A stretch of 58,037 nt of DNA from Flavobacterium psychrophilum (lineage in GTDB: Bacteria > Bacteroidota > Bacteroidia > Flavobacteriales > Flavobacteriaceae): NCBI GenBank assembly GCA_945866505.1, contig CAMBHH010000001.1, forward strand, positions 1 to 58,037. Direction: 5' to 3'. Of this stretch, positions 1 to 8,730 are shown one piece after another. Every line of letters begins with the position of its first letter. The stretch's first letter is position 1. The translations under genes and the position numbers were made by a program. The notes under the pieces were generated by a model, which saw only the letters and a program-made list of their open reading frames with translations, was not told the DNA's origin and searched no databases.

Positions 1-1137
1 GAAGCCTCTTTGAATGAAACTCAAATGAGCGAAAGTTTTATGAAAGAAGCTGCAAAAACCTTAAAAGAAGAATTGCCTTTTGCAAATAATTATACCGCTT
101 GTTGGATAGACAATGAAAATTACGATTTGTTTATTCCGGCTCGTCAACACGGAAAAGCTCCCGATTATTGGACAAAATACAACAAAGTAAACCGTAAAAT
201 TTTCATTGCTGAATACGGCGATTGGGAGTATTACGCCCAAAATGCGGGATTCAATCAAAAGGAATTTGCTAATCTGAAAGAAGAAGAAAGAACCTCAAGA
301 CAACTTCGTGCTCATGGCGAAAAACGATTGTTGCAACAAGCCTATAATTTTCAGGAAGCGGCCAATTCGAACAGAAAAGGAAAGCAAACTATTGGTGAAG
401 CCAATTGGGTAATGTTCGATTACAACCGTGGTTACAGCAACGATTTAGAGAGTTCAGGAATAAGTGATATTTTTAGAATTCCGAAGTTTTCGTATTCTTT
501 TTACCAAAGTCAACGTGATGCAAGTTTGGCTTTAGACACAAAATTAATTTCTGGTCCAATGGTGACTATTGCCAATTATTGGACAGCAACTTCCCCTTTG
601 AATGTTACCGTTTACAGCAATTGCGATGAGGTTGCTTTGTATTTGAATGATGTTTTGGTTGCCAAACAAAAACCGTTAATTAACAAAAACAGTGAGCAAT
701 TGAATCATCCTCCCTTTATTTTTAATTTGGATAAATTTACTCTAGGGACTTTAAGAGCTGATGGATTTATCAAGGGTAAAAAAGTAGTTTCCAATTTTGT
801 CAAGACTCCTGAAAAACCAACTAAAATCGAGTTGACTTATGACATTTCATCAATACCAATCAATCCAAACTACCCAGATATGATTTTTGTTTATGCCAAA
901 ATTACGGATGCTAACGGAACAGTAATCCCGACAGCAACTAACGAGGTAACTTTTTCTTTAGCTGAAGGAAACGCAGAATTGATAGGGGAAAATCCAGTTA
1001 AGGCAGAAGCGGGAATTGCGACAATTGTTCTTAAAACTAAAGATTTAAAAAAACCACTAAAAGTTATGGCTAAATCTGAAAATTTGCAGCTGAAAAGCGG
1101 TTTGGATTTAGTTTTAAATGGGGACAGTCAAAAATGA
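1..1137 (+). CDS. Glycoside hydrolase family 2 beta-galactosidase, C-terminal part (5' end outside window)
   Basis: The frame is open from base 1, so the gene starts upstream of the window. The first codons read EASLNE, the GH2 strand that carries the acid/base glutamate (codon at 16-18, in NE). The nucleophile glutamate is in AEYGDW (211-213), about 65 residues later, which is normal GH2 spacing. The remainder holds the end of the TIM barrel and beta-sandwich domains like those at the C-terminus of Bacteroidota GH2 enzymes (DUF4982-like and Ig-like). It should hydrolyse terminal beta-galactosides in the periplasm or at the cell surface. With the GH53 galactanase downstream it suggests beta-galactan use. 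The exact substrate, and the signal peptide, cannot be read from this part; beta-glucuronidase or another GH2 activity is possible. Confidence 0.85.
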   Translation, partial: EASLNETQMSESFMKEAAKTLKEELPFANNYTACWIDNENYDLFIPARQHGKAPDYWTKYNKVNRKIFIAEYGDWEYYAQNAGFNQKEFANLKEEERTSRQLRAHGEKRLLQQAYNFQEAANSNRKGKQTIGEANWVMFDYNRGYSNDLESSGISDIFRIPKFSYSFYQSQRDASLALDTKLISGPMVTIANYWTATSPLNVTVYSNCDEVALYLNDVLVAKQKPLINKNSEQLNHPPFIFNLDKFTLGTLRADGFIKGKKVVSNFVKTPEKPTKIELTYDISSIPINPNYPDMIFVYAKITDANGTVIPTATNEVTFSLAEGNAELIGENPVKAEAGIATIVLKTKDLKKPLKVMAKSENLQLKSGLDLVLNGDSQK

Positions 1138-1186
1138 AATGAGAGCAACCTTTGCGGAATTAAACTATAAATCTAGAATCGATTAT

Positions 1187-1194
1187 TAATTTTG
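1187..1194 (+). promoter_or_regulatory. Candidate -7 promoter box before the GDPD lipoprotein gene
   Basis: TAATTTTG matches the Bacteroidota -7 consensus TAnnTTTG and lies 32 nt before the ATG at 1227. No TTTG stands at the right -33 distance, so the site is only half supported. Confidence 0.4.
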
Positions 1195-1226
1195 TCGCGA
1201 TACAATTCGGAATATTAAAAGTGCTA

Positions 1227-2177
1227 ATGAAATATATTTTTACAATAGTTGCAGTGTGTTTAATGGGTATTTCGATTTTATCTTGTAATTCACAAATCCA
1301 AATCGATGCCCAAGATAAAGTTAAAAATCGATCGACCAATAAAATCGACCAACTTCTAAAACAATTGAACAATTCCAATGGGTCAGATGTTTTAGTGATA
1401 GCTCATAGAGGAGATTGGCGAAATTTCCCTGAAAATTCTTTAGAAGGGTTCTCTAGTGCTATTGAAATGGGGGTTGATATAATAGAAATGGATGTGGCAA
1501 AAACCAAAGACAATCAATTGGTAATTATGCACGACAAAACATTAGACAGGACAACAAATGGGAAAGGATTGGTCTCCGAATGGACTTTAGATTCGTTGAG
1601 AAAACTATATTTAAAAGATGGTCTAGGAATTGAAACAAAATATAAAATTCCAACTTTGGAAGAAGCCTTGCTTAGATGTAAGGACAAATCATTGGTCAAT
1701 TTAGATAAATCGTACGAAATTTTTAGCCAATCTTTTGATGTTGCAAAAAAAACAGGCACAGCAAGACAAATAGTAATGAAAGGGTATAATAAAACGGTCA
1801 GTCAAGTAATTACCGACTTTGGTACAAAATTAGACACCATCATATTTATGCCAATAATTAATTTGGATAATCAACCCAATGCACAACAAATAATTGATGA
1901 TTATCAAACGAAGTTAAATGTAAAAGCCTTTGAAATAGTATTTTCAAAAGATACATCAAAAGTATTGACGAGGTTTTCTGAAATAAAGAAAAAAGGGAGC
2001 AGAATTTGGGTCAATTCTTTATGGGCATCTTTAAATGCTGGTCACGAAGACAATGAGGCAATTAAAAATAAAAACAGTATTTATGGTTGGTATTTAGAAA
2101 ATGGAGTAAACATGATTCAAACTGACCGACCTCAATTACTCATCAATTATTTGAAAAATAAAAAGGCACATAAATAG
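1227..2177 (+). CDS. Glycerophosphodiester phosphodiesterase family lipoprotein
   Basis: A protein of 316 residues. The N-terminus is a lipoprotein signal with the lipobox ending at Cys20 (SILSC), so it should be anchored in the envelope. The GDPD fold is clear: HRGDW (catalytic His/Arg), PENSLEGF, EMDVAKTKD (metal-binding Glu/Asp), HDKTLDRTTNG (second catalytic His). It would hydrolyse glycerophosphodiesters to glycerol-3-phosphate and an alcohol; in envelope lipoproteins of this type the substrate is uncertain. I chose the ATG at 1227 over a GTG six bases earlier. It lies between carbohydrate enzymes on the same strand, with an 89-nt gap behind the GH2 gene. Confidence 0.85.
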   Translation: MKYIFTIVAVCLMGISILSCNSQIQIDAQDKVKNRSTNKIDQLLKQLNNSNGSDVLVIAHRGDWRNFPENSLEGFSSAIEMGVDIIEMDVAKTKDNQLVIMHDKTLDRTTNGKGLVSEWTLDSLRKLYLKDGLGIETKYKIPTLEEALLRCKDKSLVNLDKSYEIFSQSFDVAKKTGTARQIVMKGYNKTVSQVITDFGTKLDTIIFMPIINLDNQPNAQQIIDDYQTKLNVKAFEIVFSKDTSKVLTRFSEIKKKGSRIWVNSLWASLNAGHEDNEAIKNKNSIYGWYLENGVNMIQTDRPQLLINYLKNKKAHK

Positions 2178-2344
2178 CATAAAATGATATTTTTAAACAT
2201 ACACTGGACAAAATTTTTAGAATTAATAGAATTTAATTCTGGAAAATATATTCAAAATATTAAGAAATTTATAACAACTATTGCATCAGTTAAAAAATTT
2301 CAAAAGGACATATAGAAATTTAAACATCTTATTGAATTTACCGA

Positions 2345-3064
2345 ATGAAGACAATAATTATTGTAACACTATTCTTCCTGACTTTGATTTCATGCTCCGC
2401 TCAAACAAATCAAACTTCAACAGCCAATACTAATATAAGTATTCTCTATCCTTCGCCAAGTAAAGTAATTCCCAATCATTCTGATTGGACAAAAACACAC
2501 TATAAAGAAAGAATTGCTGAGTTTAAAGCCAATCCTTTACAAACCGGGGATATTGTACTTATTGGAGACAGTATTTCCGAACTAGGAGGAAATTGGGGTG
2601 TACGTTTTAATAACCCAAAAGTAAAAAACAGAGGAATTGCTGGAGATGTGACTGATGGAATAGTAAACAGATTAGCAGAAGTTTATTATTACAAACCCAA
2701 AAAAGTGTTTTTAAAAATTGGTGTCAATGATTTATTTCGTACCGAACTAACTCCTGAGTATGTAGCATGCAATATTCAAAGAATTGTAGACAAAATTCAT
2801 TTGGAATCTCCGGCAACAAAAATTTATGTCCAGACTATTTTGCCAACTTCTAATAACACTTCTTTGAAAACAAAAATTGCTGAAACTAATACGATTATTA
2901 AAAAGAGTATTCAAACTAATTATTATCAAGTTATTGACCTTCATTCCATATTTGCGAATGCTGATGATTTAATGATTGCTAGTTATTCGGTTGATGGAGT
3001 TCATTTGTCAGAGGCTGGATATGTTATTTGGCAAAATTATGTCAAAGGATTTGTAAACAATTAA
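2345..3064 (+). CDS. SGNH/GDSL-type esterase lipoprotein
   Basis: A protein of 239 residues with a lipoprotein signal (Cys17, LISCS). SGNH blocks are visible: GDSIS (nucleophile Ser76), a Gly in block II near NRGIAG, GVNDLF (block III Asn) and DGVHLS near the C-terminus (Asp/His of block V). This resembles the GDSL esterases related to platelet-activating-factor acetylhydrolase subunits found in Bacteroidota carbohydrate loci, where they often remove acetyl groups from polysaccharides. The neighbouring galactanase and deacetylase support that role, but the substrate is an inference. A 167-nt gap separates it from the GDPD gene; no clear promoter or terminator is seen in the gap. Confidence 0.85.
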   Translation: MKTIIIVTLFFLTLISCSAQTNQTSTANTNISILYPSPSKVIPNHSDWTKTHYKERIAEFKANPLQTGDIVLIGDSISELGGNWGVRFNNPKVKNRGIAGDVTDGIVNRLAEVYYYKPKKVFLKIGVNDLFRTELTPEYVACNIQRIVDKIHLESPATKIYVQTILPTSNNTSLKTKIAETNTIIKKSIQTNYYQVIDLHSIFANADDLMIASYSVDGVHLSEAGYVIWQNYVKGFVNN

Positions 3065-3095
3065 ATCACTATTTTTGAATTCAAAAAGCGATAAA

Positions 3096-4457
3096 ATGAA
3101 AAGACTAGTTGCTTCATCCTTACTGACATTATTTTTTTATAATTATTGTCAATCACAATGTTTTACAGTTGGTGCCGATTTGTCTTATACTAATTCTGTT
3201 CTTGCCAAAGGCGGAGTATATAGAGATTCAAGTGGAAACATAACCGATCCTTATGCTTTGTTTGCTCAAAAAGGGGCAAATATGGTACGAATTAGGCTAT
3301 GGCATACTCCAGAAAATAGCATTGATAAATGCGGAAATCCTATTTCGACTAATAATTTAGAAGATGTTGTTTTGGCTTTTAAAAAAGCTAAAAATCAAGG
3401 GATGAAACTAAATTTATCCATTCATTATGGCGATTATTTTAATGATCCAGGCAATCAAAAAATGCCGAAAGCTTGGCTAGGACTTTCTAATGCTTTACTG
3501 CTAGATTCAATATATAAATATACATATACGGTTCTTGAAAGATTAAAAGCAGAGAATGTAGTCCCAGACATTGTGGCTATTGGTAATGAGACAACTAATG
3601 GTTTTATTGATGAAACTACCCCAACAAATGGTTGGGCTTGGCCTAAGGATGCCGATAAATTTAATATTGCATTTAGTTCTGTAGATAATTTTAATACCGC
3701 AAACGGGACTTCTATAAAAAAAGCAGTACATTTTACTGATGGTACAGCCGATTGGTTGTCGGGACTTTTTTATTCTAAAAATGTTAGAAATTTCGACATC
3801 ATTGGAATTTCTTTTTACCCCTATTTTTCTAATTTTACTTCTTTGCAACAATTAGGCAGTTTGATATCAAAATTAAAAATCAATTACAAAAAAGAAATAA
3901 TGATTTTTGAAACTGGTGCTCCTTGGACAACCGCAAGTTCCGATACGTATGGTAATTTTTTGGGAAGTAATGGTAATTTCAGTTATCCTTTGAGTCCCCA
4001 AGGGCAAAAAAATTTTCTATTTGATTTGGCAAATACTGTCTACAATGCTGGAGGGACTGGTATTTTATATTGGGAACCTGCTTGGATAAGTTCTGCAATG
4101 TGTGATTTCTGGGGACAAGGTTCTTCTTATGAAAACGTAAGTTTTTTTGATTTTCAAAATGGGAATCGACCTTTGCCAGCCTTCGATATTTTTAATTTTT
4201 GTAATAGTCTTTCTGTAGATGTTGAACCAGTTAACGATAATATTTTGATTTTTCCTAATCCCGCTGGTAATACAATCAAAATTATGGGATTGCAACAAGA
4301 TATTGCTATTAAAATAACAGATGTTTTGGGAAGAACGGTAAAAAATACATTTTCAAATAACAACAGCATTGATATCAGTAATTTACCCGACGGCACCTAT
4401 ACAATTAGCCTATTGATAGACAACAAAGTAACTGTAAAGAAATTTATAAAAATATGA
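3096..4457 (+). CDS. GH53 arabinogalactan endo-beta-1,4-galactanase with T9SS type A sorting domain
   Basis: 453 residues from the ATG at 3096; an upstream TTG would add seven residues ahead of the signal peptide and is unlikely. Signal peptide at about 1-20, then a GH53 TIM barrel starting GADLSY and including RIRLWHTP. The acid/base Glu165 is in IGNETTNG and the nucleophile Glu272 in IFETGAPW. The last 75 or so residues are a T9SS type A tail (PNPAGN, DVLGR, LPDGTYTI, basic end), so the enzyme is secreted across the outer membrane by the type IX system. It should cut beta-1,4-galactan internally, feeding galacto-oligomers to the GH2 enzyme. Its stop overlaps the start of the next gene (ATGA). 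Confidence 0.93.
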   Translation: MKRLVASSLLTLFFYNYCQSQCFTVGADLSYTNSVLAKGGVYRDSSGNITDPYALFAQKGANMVRIRLWHTPENSIDKCGNPISTNNLEDVVLAFKKAKNQGMKLNLSIHYGDYFNDPGNQKMPKAWLGLSNALLLDSIYKYTYTVLERLKAENVVPDIVAIGNETTNGFIDETTPTNGWAWPKDADKFNIAFSSVDNFNTANGTSIKKAVHFTDGTADWLSGLFYSKNVRNFDIIGISFYPYFSNFTSLQQLGSLISKLKINYKKEIMIFETGAPWTTASSDTYGNFLGSNGNFSYPLSPQGQKNFLFDLANTVYNAGGTGILYWEPAWISSAMCDFWGQGSSYENVSFFDFQNGNRPLPAFDIFNFCNSLSVDVEPVNDNILIFPNPAGNTIKIMGLQQDIAIKITDVLGRTVKNTFSNNNSIDISNLPDGTYTISLLIDNKVTVKKFIKI

Positions 4458-5230
4458 AACGATTTAAACGGACTGCAGTAATTCCATATCTTTTACTTTT
4501 TTTTGTTTTCTCTACTAGTTGCAAAGGAACTAAGGACAAAGTTAGTAGTAATCTTACTTTTGAAAAATTAGACAGTTTACCATTAATTCACAAACACTTT
4601 TTTGAACAAGAAAAATTAAGTAATGGGTATTGTTTGGTTCGAGGAAAAAACGGAAGTAAAGTCGTAGCCTTGACATTTGATGATGGACCAACCAATTTAT
4701 CTAACAAAATTTTAGACGTTTTAAATAAAAATAGCATTAAAGCCACTTTTTTTTGGCAAGGTAAAAATCTAGAAGCAAATAGAGAAATTATTAAAAAAGC
4801 TAAGAAAAGTGGACATCAAATTTCCAATCACAGTTGGGATCATACCAATGGATACAATTTAGATGAGAATGTTGTCTGGGAGCAACAAGTGCTCAGAACC
4901 ATTGCAGCATTAAAAAAAGTAGCTGGTGTTCAATCCAACTATTATAGACCTCCTTATGGCGGGATTACCCAAAAACAAATTGATTTTCTTGCAAATAAAG
5001 GAATTACAACGGTGCTTTGGACTTTGACGACCATGGACTGGGACAAAACACAAAACGACGGAATAAATTTAGAAAATAAGTTTAAAAATTACCTCCGTCC
5101 AGGAGCCATCGTTTTAATGCACGATCAAGATTTTGGAAAAGCAGAGGAAATGCTGGTTGCCTTGGAAAATATGATACTTTATGGCAAATCACAAGGTTAT
5201 AAGTTTGTTACAATCGAGAAGATGAAGTGA
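4454..5230 (+). CDS. Polysaccharide deacetylase (NodB/CE4) lipoprotein
   Basis: A protein of 258 residues with a lipoprotein signal ending at Cys23 (STSCK). All five CE4 motifs are intact: TFDDGP (Asp76 base, Asp77 metal), NHSWDH (His126 and His130, metal), RPPYGG, DWD, and LMHD (catalytic His). The enzyme should remove N- or O-acetyl groups from a polysaccharide in the envelope, with a divalent metal. The start codon overlaps the GH53 stop by four bases (ATGA), which suggests translational coupling and a joint role in handling decorated galactan. Activity on peptidoglycan or chitin-like polymers cannot be excluded. Confidence 0.9.
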   Translation: MKRFKRTAVIPYLLLFFVFSTSCKGTKDKVSSNLTFEKLDSLPLIHKHFFEQEKLSNGYCLVRGKNGSKVVALTFDDGPTNLSNKILDVLNKNSIKATFFWQGKNLEANREIIKKAKKSGHQISNHSWDHTNGYNLDENVVWEQQVLRTIAALKKVAGVQSNYYRPPYGGITQKQIDFLANKGITTVLWTLTTMDWDKTQNDGINLENKFKNYLRPGAIVLMHDQDFGKAEEMLVALENMILYGKSQGYKFVTIEKMK

Positions 5231-5289
5231 TAAGCTTGCTGTCTTAAAATTATTCTTTGTGAACTTGTGACCACTTCACGTCGTCATGG

Positions 5290-6270
5290 TTAAACCACCA
5301 TCAAATTACACCCGCGAATATCCGAATTGTCAAAACGTCCCAATACCTCAAATGAATTATTGGAGTTTTTTTTGCCCAAATCTTGAGTAGCAATAAAAGA
5401 ACATGAATTAATGTTGGACAAGTCTATCACGTTGATTCCGCCCGTTTTTCCGTCGGAAACATAAGTCAAAGCATCTTCGGTGTTGCGAATTAGGATTTGC
5501 ATCCACGATGGACATTCAAATACGCCATTCCCTAATGAATACGCTTGCGATAATAATTCGGTCATTCCATATTCTGAATGGATGGCAGTAACCCCAAAAC
5601 CCTGGCAAAGTTGTCCGTGTAGTTCCTCTCGAATCATTTCTTTGCGTTTTCCTTTCATTCCGCCAGTCTCCATAATGATGGTGTTGTGCAACTGAAAAGA
5701 ATGTTTCTCGATTAAATCCAATAAAGCATAAGTAACGCCAATCAAGATCACGTTTTGACCTGCTTCGTCCAATAGGGTCAATTTTTCGATAAGTTCTTCG
5801 TGGTTGTGAAGGTAAAATCCACTTGCGGTATTGTTCGTCATTTGTATCAAATCTTCGACCATATAAATTAGAGAAGAACCTTCTCGTTCTAAATAAGAGG
5901 GAAGCAAGGCCAAAACTACATAATCCTCAATATTTCCATAGAATTGAGAGAATCCTTTTCGATAACTTTCTTCGTATAAAGAAAGATCTGTAACCAAATG
6001 TTTGCTGGTTATCATTCTAGTTGTTCCGCTGCTTGTAAAGGTCTTTTGAATAGGGTTCTCATTAGAAATTACGGCGTGACTTTTGAAAAATTGGATTGGC
6101 AAAAACGGAATTTGCTCCAAAGATTTGACTTTTTGAACATCAGTTTTCAAAAAACTGCAAAATTCTCTATACACCAAATTGCTTTCATGTTGAAAACGAA
6201 ATACTTTAAGCGCAATTTTTTCAAATTGCTTTTGACTTGAAATGGAGAATATGTCAGGAGTGGGAATCAA
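5290..6270 (-). CDS. LuxE/acyl-protein synthetase-like protein
   Basis: 326 residues. It has the overall layout of the LuxE acyl-protein synthetase family (ANL adenylating superfamily): the N-terminal IPFLPIQFFKSH region, the phosphate-binding loop TSSGTT, and a mid region METGGMKG followed by SEYGMTEL, which fits the adenylation core. LuxE activates a fatty acid and passes it to a protein. No lux genes are present here; related stand-alone genes occur in many Bacteroidota, often near surface-polysaccharide genes, and their substrate is unknown. It is transcribed alone, opposite to the deacetylase gene with a 59-nt gap. Confidence 0.75.
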   Translation of the reverse strand: MIPTPDIFSISSQKQFEKIALKVFRFQHESNLVYREFCSFLKTDVQKVKSLEQIPFLPIQFFKSHAVISNENPIQKTFTSSGTTRMITSKHLVTDLSLYEESYRKGFSQFYGNIEDYVVLALLPSYLEREGSSLIYMVEDLIQMTNNTASGFYLHNHEELIEKLTLLDEAGQNVILIGVTYALLDLIEKHSFQLHNTIIMETGGMKGKRKEMIREELHGQLCQGFGVTAIHSEYGMTELLSQAYSLGNGVFECPSWMQILIRNTEDALTYVSDGKTGGINVIDLSNINSCSFIATQDLGKKNSNNSFEVLGRFDNSDIRGCNLMVV

Positions 6271-6300
6271 GTATTCTTTTTTTTAAAAGTAATTAAATAA

Positions 6301-6330
6301 AAAAACTCCAACTTTACAATTGGAGTTTTT
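6301..6330 (-). terminator. Intrinsic terminator after the 6351-7136 gene
   Basis: Perfect 11-bp arms (AAAAACTCCAA at 6301-6311, TTGGAGTTTTT at 6320-6330) with an 8-nt loop. On the minus strand the hairpin is followed by a T-rich run. It lies 20 nt beyond the stop of the T9SS cargo gene and ahead of the LuxE-like gene. Confidence 0.8.
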
Positions 6331-6350
6331 ATAGAATTGATTAAAACTAA

Positions 6351-7136
6351 TTATTCAATAATTAATTTTTTGGTGGCAGTTTTACCTTCTTCAGAAATTC
6401 TTATGATGTAAGTACCGCTTCTAAGAGCAGAAACATTTACAGCATTGTTATCTGTTTTACCACTCAATACTTGTTTTCCTAAAATATCATAGATTGCAAT
6501 AGTTTTTGTTGCACTATTATTTGAAGTAATAAATACATTTCCATTTCTAGCAGGATTTGGATACACATTCAAACCATCAATTGAGTTTTGTCTTACGCTA
6601 AGTGGTACCGTTTGAACAACAGAAATTTGATCAAAACTCACAGTTCCAGCAACATATGCTCTAAAAGCTAAAACAAGTTTGGTTGCATTTGCAGGAGCAG
6701 TAACAGTAATGGTTTTTATCGTCCAAACTGTCGCAGTTGCCAAATATCCATTATTAGTTCTTAAGGGATCATTTTCAATACCTGCTGAAGCATCACCGGC
6801 TTGGTATATGTTTGTATTAGTAGCGTCTCTGTACCAACTCCAAATTCTTGCATCTTTATCATCACCACTTGCTTTGTAATAAAAAGATATTTCTAATTGA
6901 CTTCCACCTACAATGGGGATTTCTTGATAAAAACCGGTTGTTGCTGTTGGGATATACTGAACAGAATTTTTATCATCACTGCCATCTCCAGAAATAATTG
7001 CTGGAAGGGTATACGATGCTGTTGGTCCGGCCGTCCATCCTGTAAGCCCATCAGCAAAAGTAGGATTGGCTACTAAATTTTGTGCATTGCCTACAATTGA
7101 AAAAGTAATCAATAGTACAGTGTAAAATTTTTTCAT
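6351..7136 (-). CDS. Secreted protein with carbohydrate-binding-like domain and T9SS type A tail
   Basis: 261 residues with a signal peptide at about 1-18. The segment from LVANPTFADGLTGW to about residue 180 is a jelly-roll of the kind seen in carbohydrate-binding modules (opening NPTF.DGLTGW, strand KLVLAFRAY, FDQISV at the end). The last 75 residues are a T9SS type A sorting domain (YPNPARNG, YDILGKQV, LRSGTYIIRI). No catalytic domain is present, so it is most likely a surface-attached or released binding protein. A -7 box lies just upstream and a strong terminator follows. The ligand is not known. Confidence 0.85.
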   Translation of the reverse strand: MKKFYTVLLITFSIVGNAQNLVANPTFADGLTGWTAGPTASYTLPAIISGDGSDDKNSVQYIPTATTGFYQEIPIVGGSQLEISFYYKASGDDKDARIWSWYRDATNTNIYQAGDASAGIENDPLRTNNGYLATATVWTIKTITVTAPANATKLVLAFRAYVAGTVSFDQISVVQTVPLSVRQNSIDGLNVYPNPARNGNVFITSNNSATKTIAIYDILGKQVLSGKTDNNAVNVSALRSGTYIIRISEEGKTATKKLIIE

Positions 7137-7161
7137 AACATTTTTTTTTAAATTAGTTATG

Positions 7162-7169
7162 CAAATGTA
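7162..7169 (-). promoter_or_regulatory. -7 promoter box for the 6351-7136 gene
   Basis: The minus strand reads TACATTTG, a full match to TAnnTTTG, 26 nt before the ATG at 7136, so the leader would be about 19 nt. No clear -33 element. Confidence 0.5.
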
Positions 7170-7240
7170 ATAAAATATCTAGCTTATATAATAAAACAAT
7201 GTAAAAAAATCATTAAATCAAGTAAAAACATGAGATTTAC

Positions 7241-7579
7241 TTATCGAATTATAAGTTTTCTTGTAGACGTAGATTGTGCCTCGTCTACTTTAATGATATA
7301 AATTCCTGGAGATAAATTAGAAATATTAAGTTCCTTTGCACTTATTGTAGTTTGTAGCACTTTTTTTCCAAGGACATCAAAAATAATGATATTTTTGTCT
7401 AAATCATTCTTAGATGTGATATAAACCTTGCCATTACTTGCGGGATTTGGATACAAGTTTAGCCCTTCAATAACCGTAGTTTCTTGAGACTTAGATTGAG
7501 ACTTTCCTTCTTGAGCAGAAACACTCGTGGTAAAGAAAAATCCCAAAAGGATTATTATATAAAAGTAATTTTTATTCAT
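7241..7579 (-). CDS. Small secreted protein that is little more than a T9SS type A sorting domain
   Basis: 112 residues: a signal peptide (about 1-22, ending VSAQ), a 14-residue linker rich in Ser/Gln/Lys, then a T9SS type A domain (LYPNPASNG, FDVLGKKVL, LSPGIYIIKV, TRKLIIR). There is no room for any other folded domain, so this is either a minimal T9SS cargo or the remnant of a larger protein that lost its middle. It sits directly upstream of the 6351-7136 gene, whose tail is clearly similar. A near-consensus -7 box (TATCTTTA on the minus strand, 7600-7607) lies 21 nt before the ATG. Confidence 0.75.
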   Translation of the reverse strand: MNKNYFYIIILLGFFFTTSVSAQEGKSQSKSQETTVIEGLNLYPNPASNGKVYITSKNDLDKNIIIFDVLGKKVLQTTISAKELNISNLSPGIYIIKVDEAQSTSTRKLIIR

Positions 7580-8005
7580 TATTTATTATAATCAAGTTGT
7601 AAAGATATAAAAAAATTTTCAATATCCGTACCGTAAACTTTAATTTTATGATAATTTTGAGTAGTTAAATTAAAATTTGTAAATAAAGACTTAGTATATC
7701 TGTCAGCTTTAATCATTTTAAAAGGTTTCTGACAAAATTTAAGAAGATAAACTTTCTTGCTTTTTAAAATTCGGTCTGGCGTTTTCACTATTTGATTATT
7801 TCATACTTGTGTTAAAAATAAAAATTTTTCGTTTCCTTTGCTGAGAATTTAACGTAATGCACTATTTGTACTTGCGACAGCTAAAAATTGCGATTTTTCG
7901 CCAATTGTATTACCAAATTGTTAACATATAAAAACGGTTTATGACATACAAGGGTTTTGTTTTATATTTACCTTTATAAATTCTCATGCATTACTATATT
8001 TACAT

Positions 8006-8689
8006 ATGAAAAAACGACATACCAAAATTTTATTAGTTGACGACGAACCGGATATTTTAGAAATTGTTGGTTATAATCTCGCTCAGGAAGGATATCAAAT
8101 TTTCACAGCTTCAAATGGAAAAGAGGCTGTAGTAAAAGCTAAAAAAGAATTGCCTGACTTAATCATTATGGATGTAATGATGCCAGAAATGGATGGGATT
8201 GAAGCTTGTGAAATGATGCGAAAAATTCCTGAATTAAATAATGTGATTATTGCTTTCTTGACTGCCAGAAGTGAAGATTATAGTCAAGTTGCTGGTTTTG
8301 ATGCAGGAGCCGATGATTATATAACTAAACCTATCAAGCCAAAAGTATTGGTAAGTAAAGTTAAGGCATTGTTAAGAAGGCTTAAAGAACAAGAAAAAAA
8401 CAGCGAAACCCTCAATGTGGGTGGAATTGAAATAAATCGAGAAGAATATCAAATCATAAAAGACGGTATCGCGCTTGCGTTACCTCGAAAAGAATTTGAA
8501 TTATTTTATTTATTAGCATCAAAACCTGGGAAAGTATTCAAACGAGATGAAATTTTGGATAAAGTTTGGGGTAACGAAGTAGTAGTGGGTGGAAGAACAA
8601 TAGATGTTCACATCAGAAAACTTCGAGAAAAAATAGGCGATGATTTCTTTAAAACTATAAAAGGCGTTGGGTATAAATTTGAAGTATAA
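8006..8689 (+). CDS. OmpR/PhoB-family response regulator
   Basis: 227 residues. The receiver domain has the acidic pair VDDEPD near residue 12, the phosphoacceptor Asp56 in IMDVMMP, the conserved Thr in LTARSED and the Lys in TKPIKP. The C-terminal half is a winged-helix DNA-binding domain (KEFELFYLLASKPGKVF, VWGNEVVVGGRTIDVHIRKLR, GVGYKFEV), full length for the family. It is followed within 41 nt by its kinase, in the PhoB-PhoR arrangement. The regulated genes cannot be told from this window. The 217-nt gap upstream shows only imperfect promoter matches. Confidence 0.93.
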   Translation: MKKRHTKILLVDDEPDILEIVGYNLAQEGYQIFTASNGKEAVVKAKKELPDLIIMDVMMPEMDGIEACEMMRKIPELNNVIIAFLTARSEDYSQVAGFDAGADDYITKPIKPKVLVSKVKALLRRLKEQEKNSETLNVGGIEINREEYQIIKDGIALALPRKEFELFYLLASKPGKVFKRDEILDKVWGNEVVVGGRTIDVHIRKLREKIGDDFFKTIKGVGYKFEV

Positions 8690-8706
8690 TTTTTGCGTTA
8701 AATTTG
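8678..8706 (+). promoter_or_regulatory. Candidate internal promoter for the histidine kinase gene
   Basis: TTTG at 8678-8681, a 17-nt spacer, then TAAATTTG at 8699-8706: both elements of the Bacteroidota promoter with the right spacing. It overlaps the end of the response-regulator gene and lies 25 nt before the kinase ATG at 8731, so the kinase could be expressed apart from the regulator. Confidence 0.55.
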
Positions 8707-8730
8707 CACAATACTTCAAATTATAATAAA

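Noticed and set aside
7579..7788. 69-residue minus-strand frame directly upstream of the small T9SS gene, overlapping its start (TAATG)
   Set aside because: No signal peptide, motif or promoter, and its composition is like that of chance frames in AT-rich DNA. The near-consensus -7 box for the T9SS gene lies inside it.
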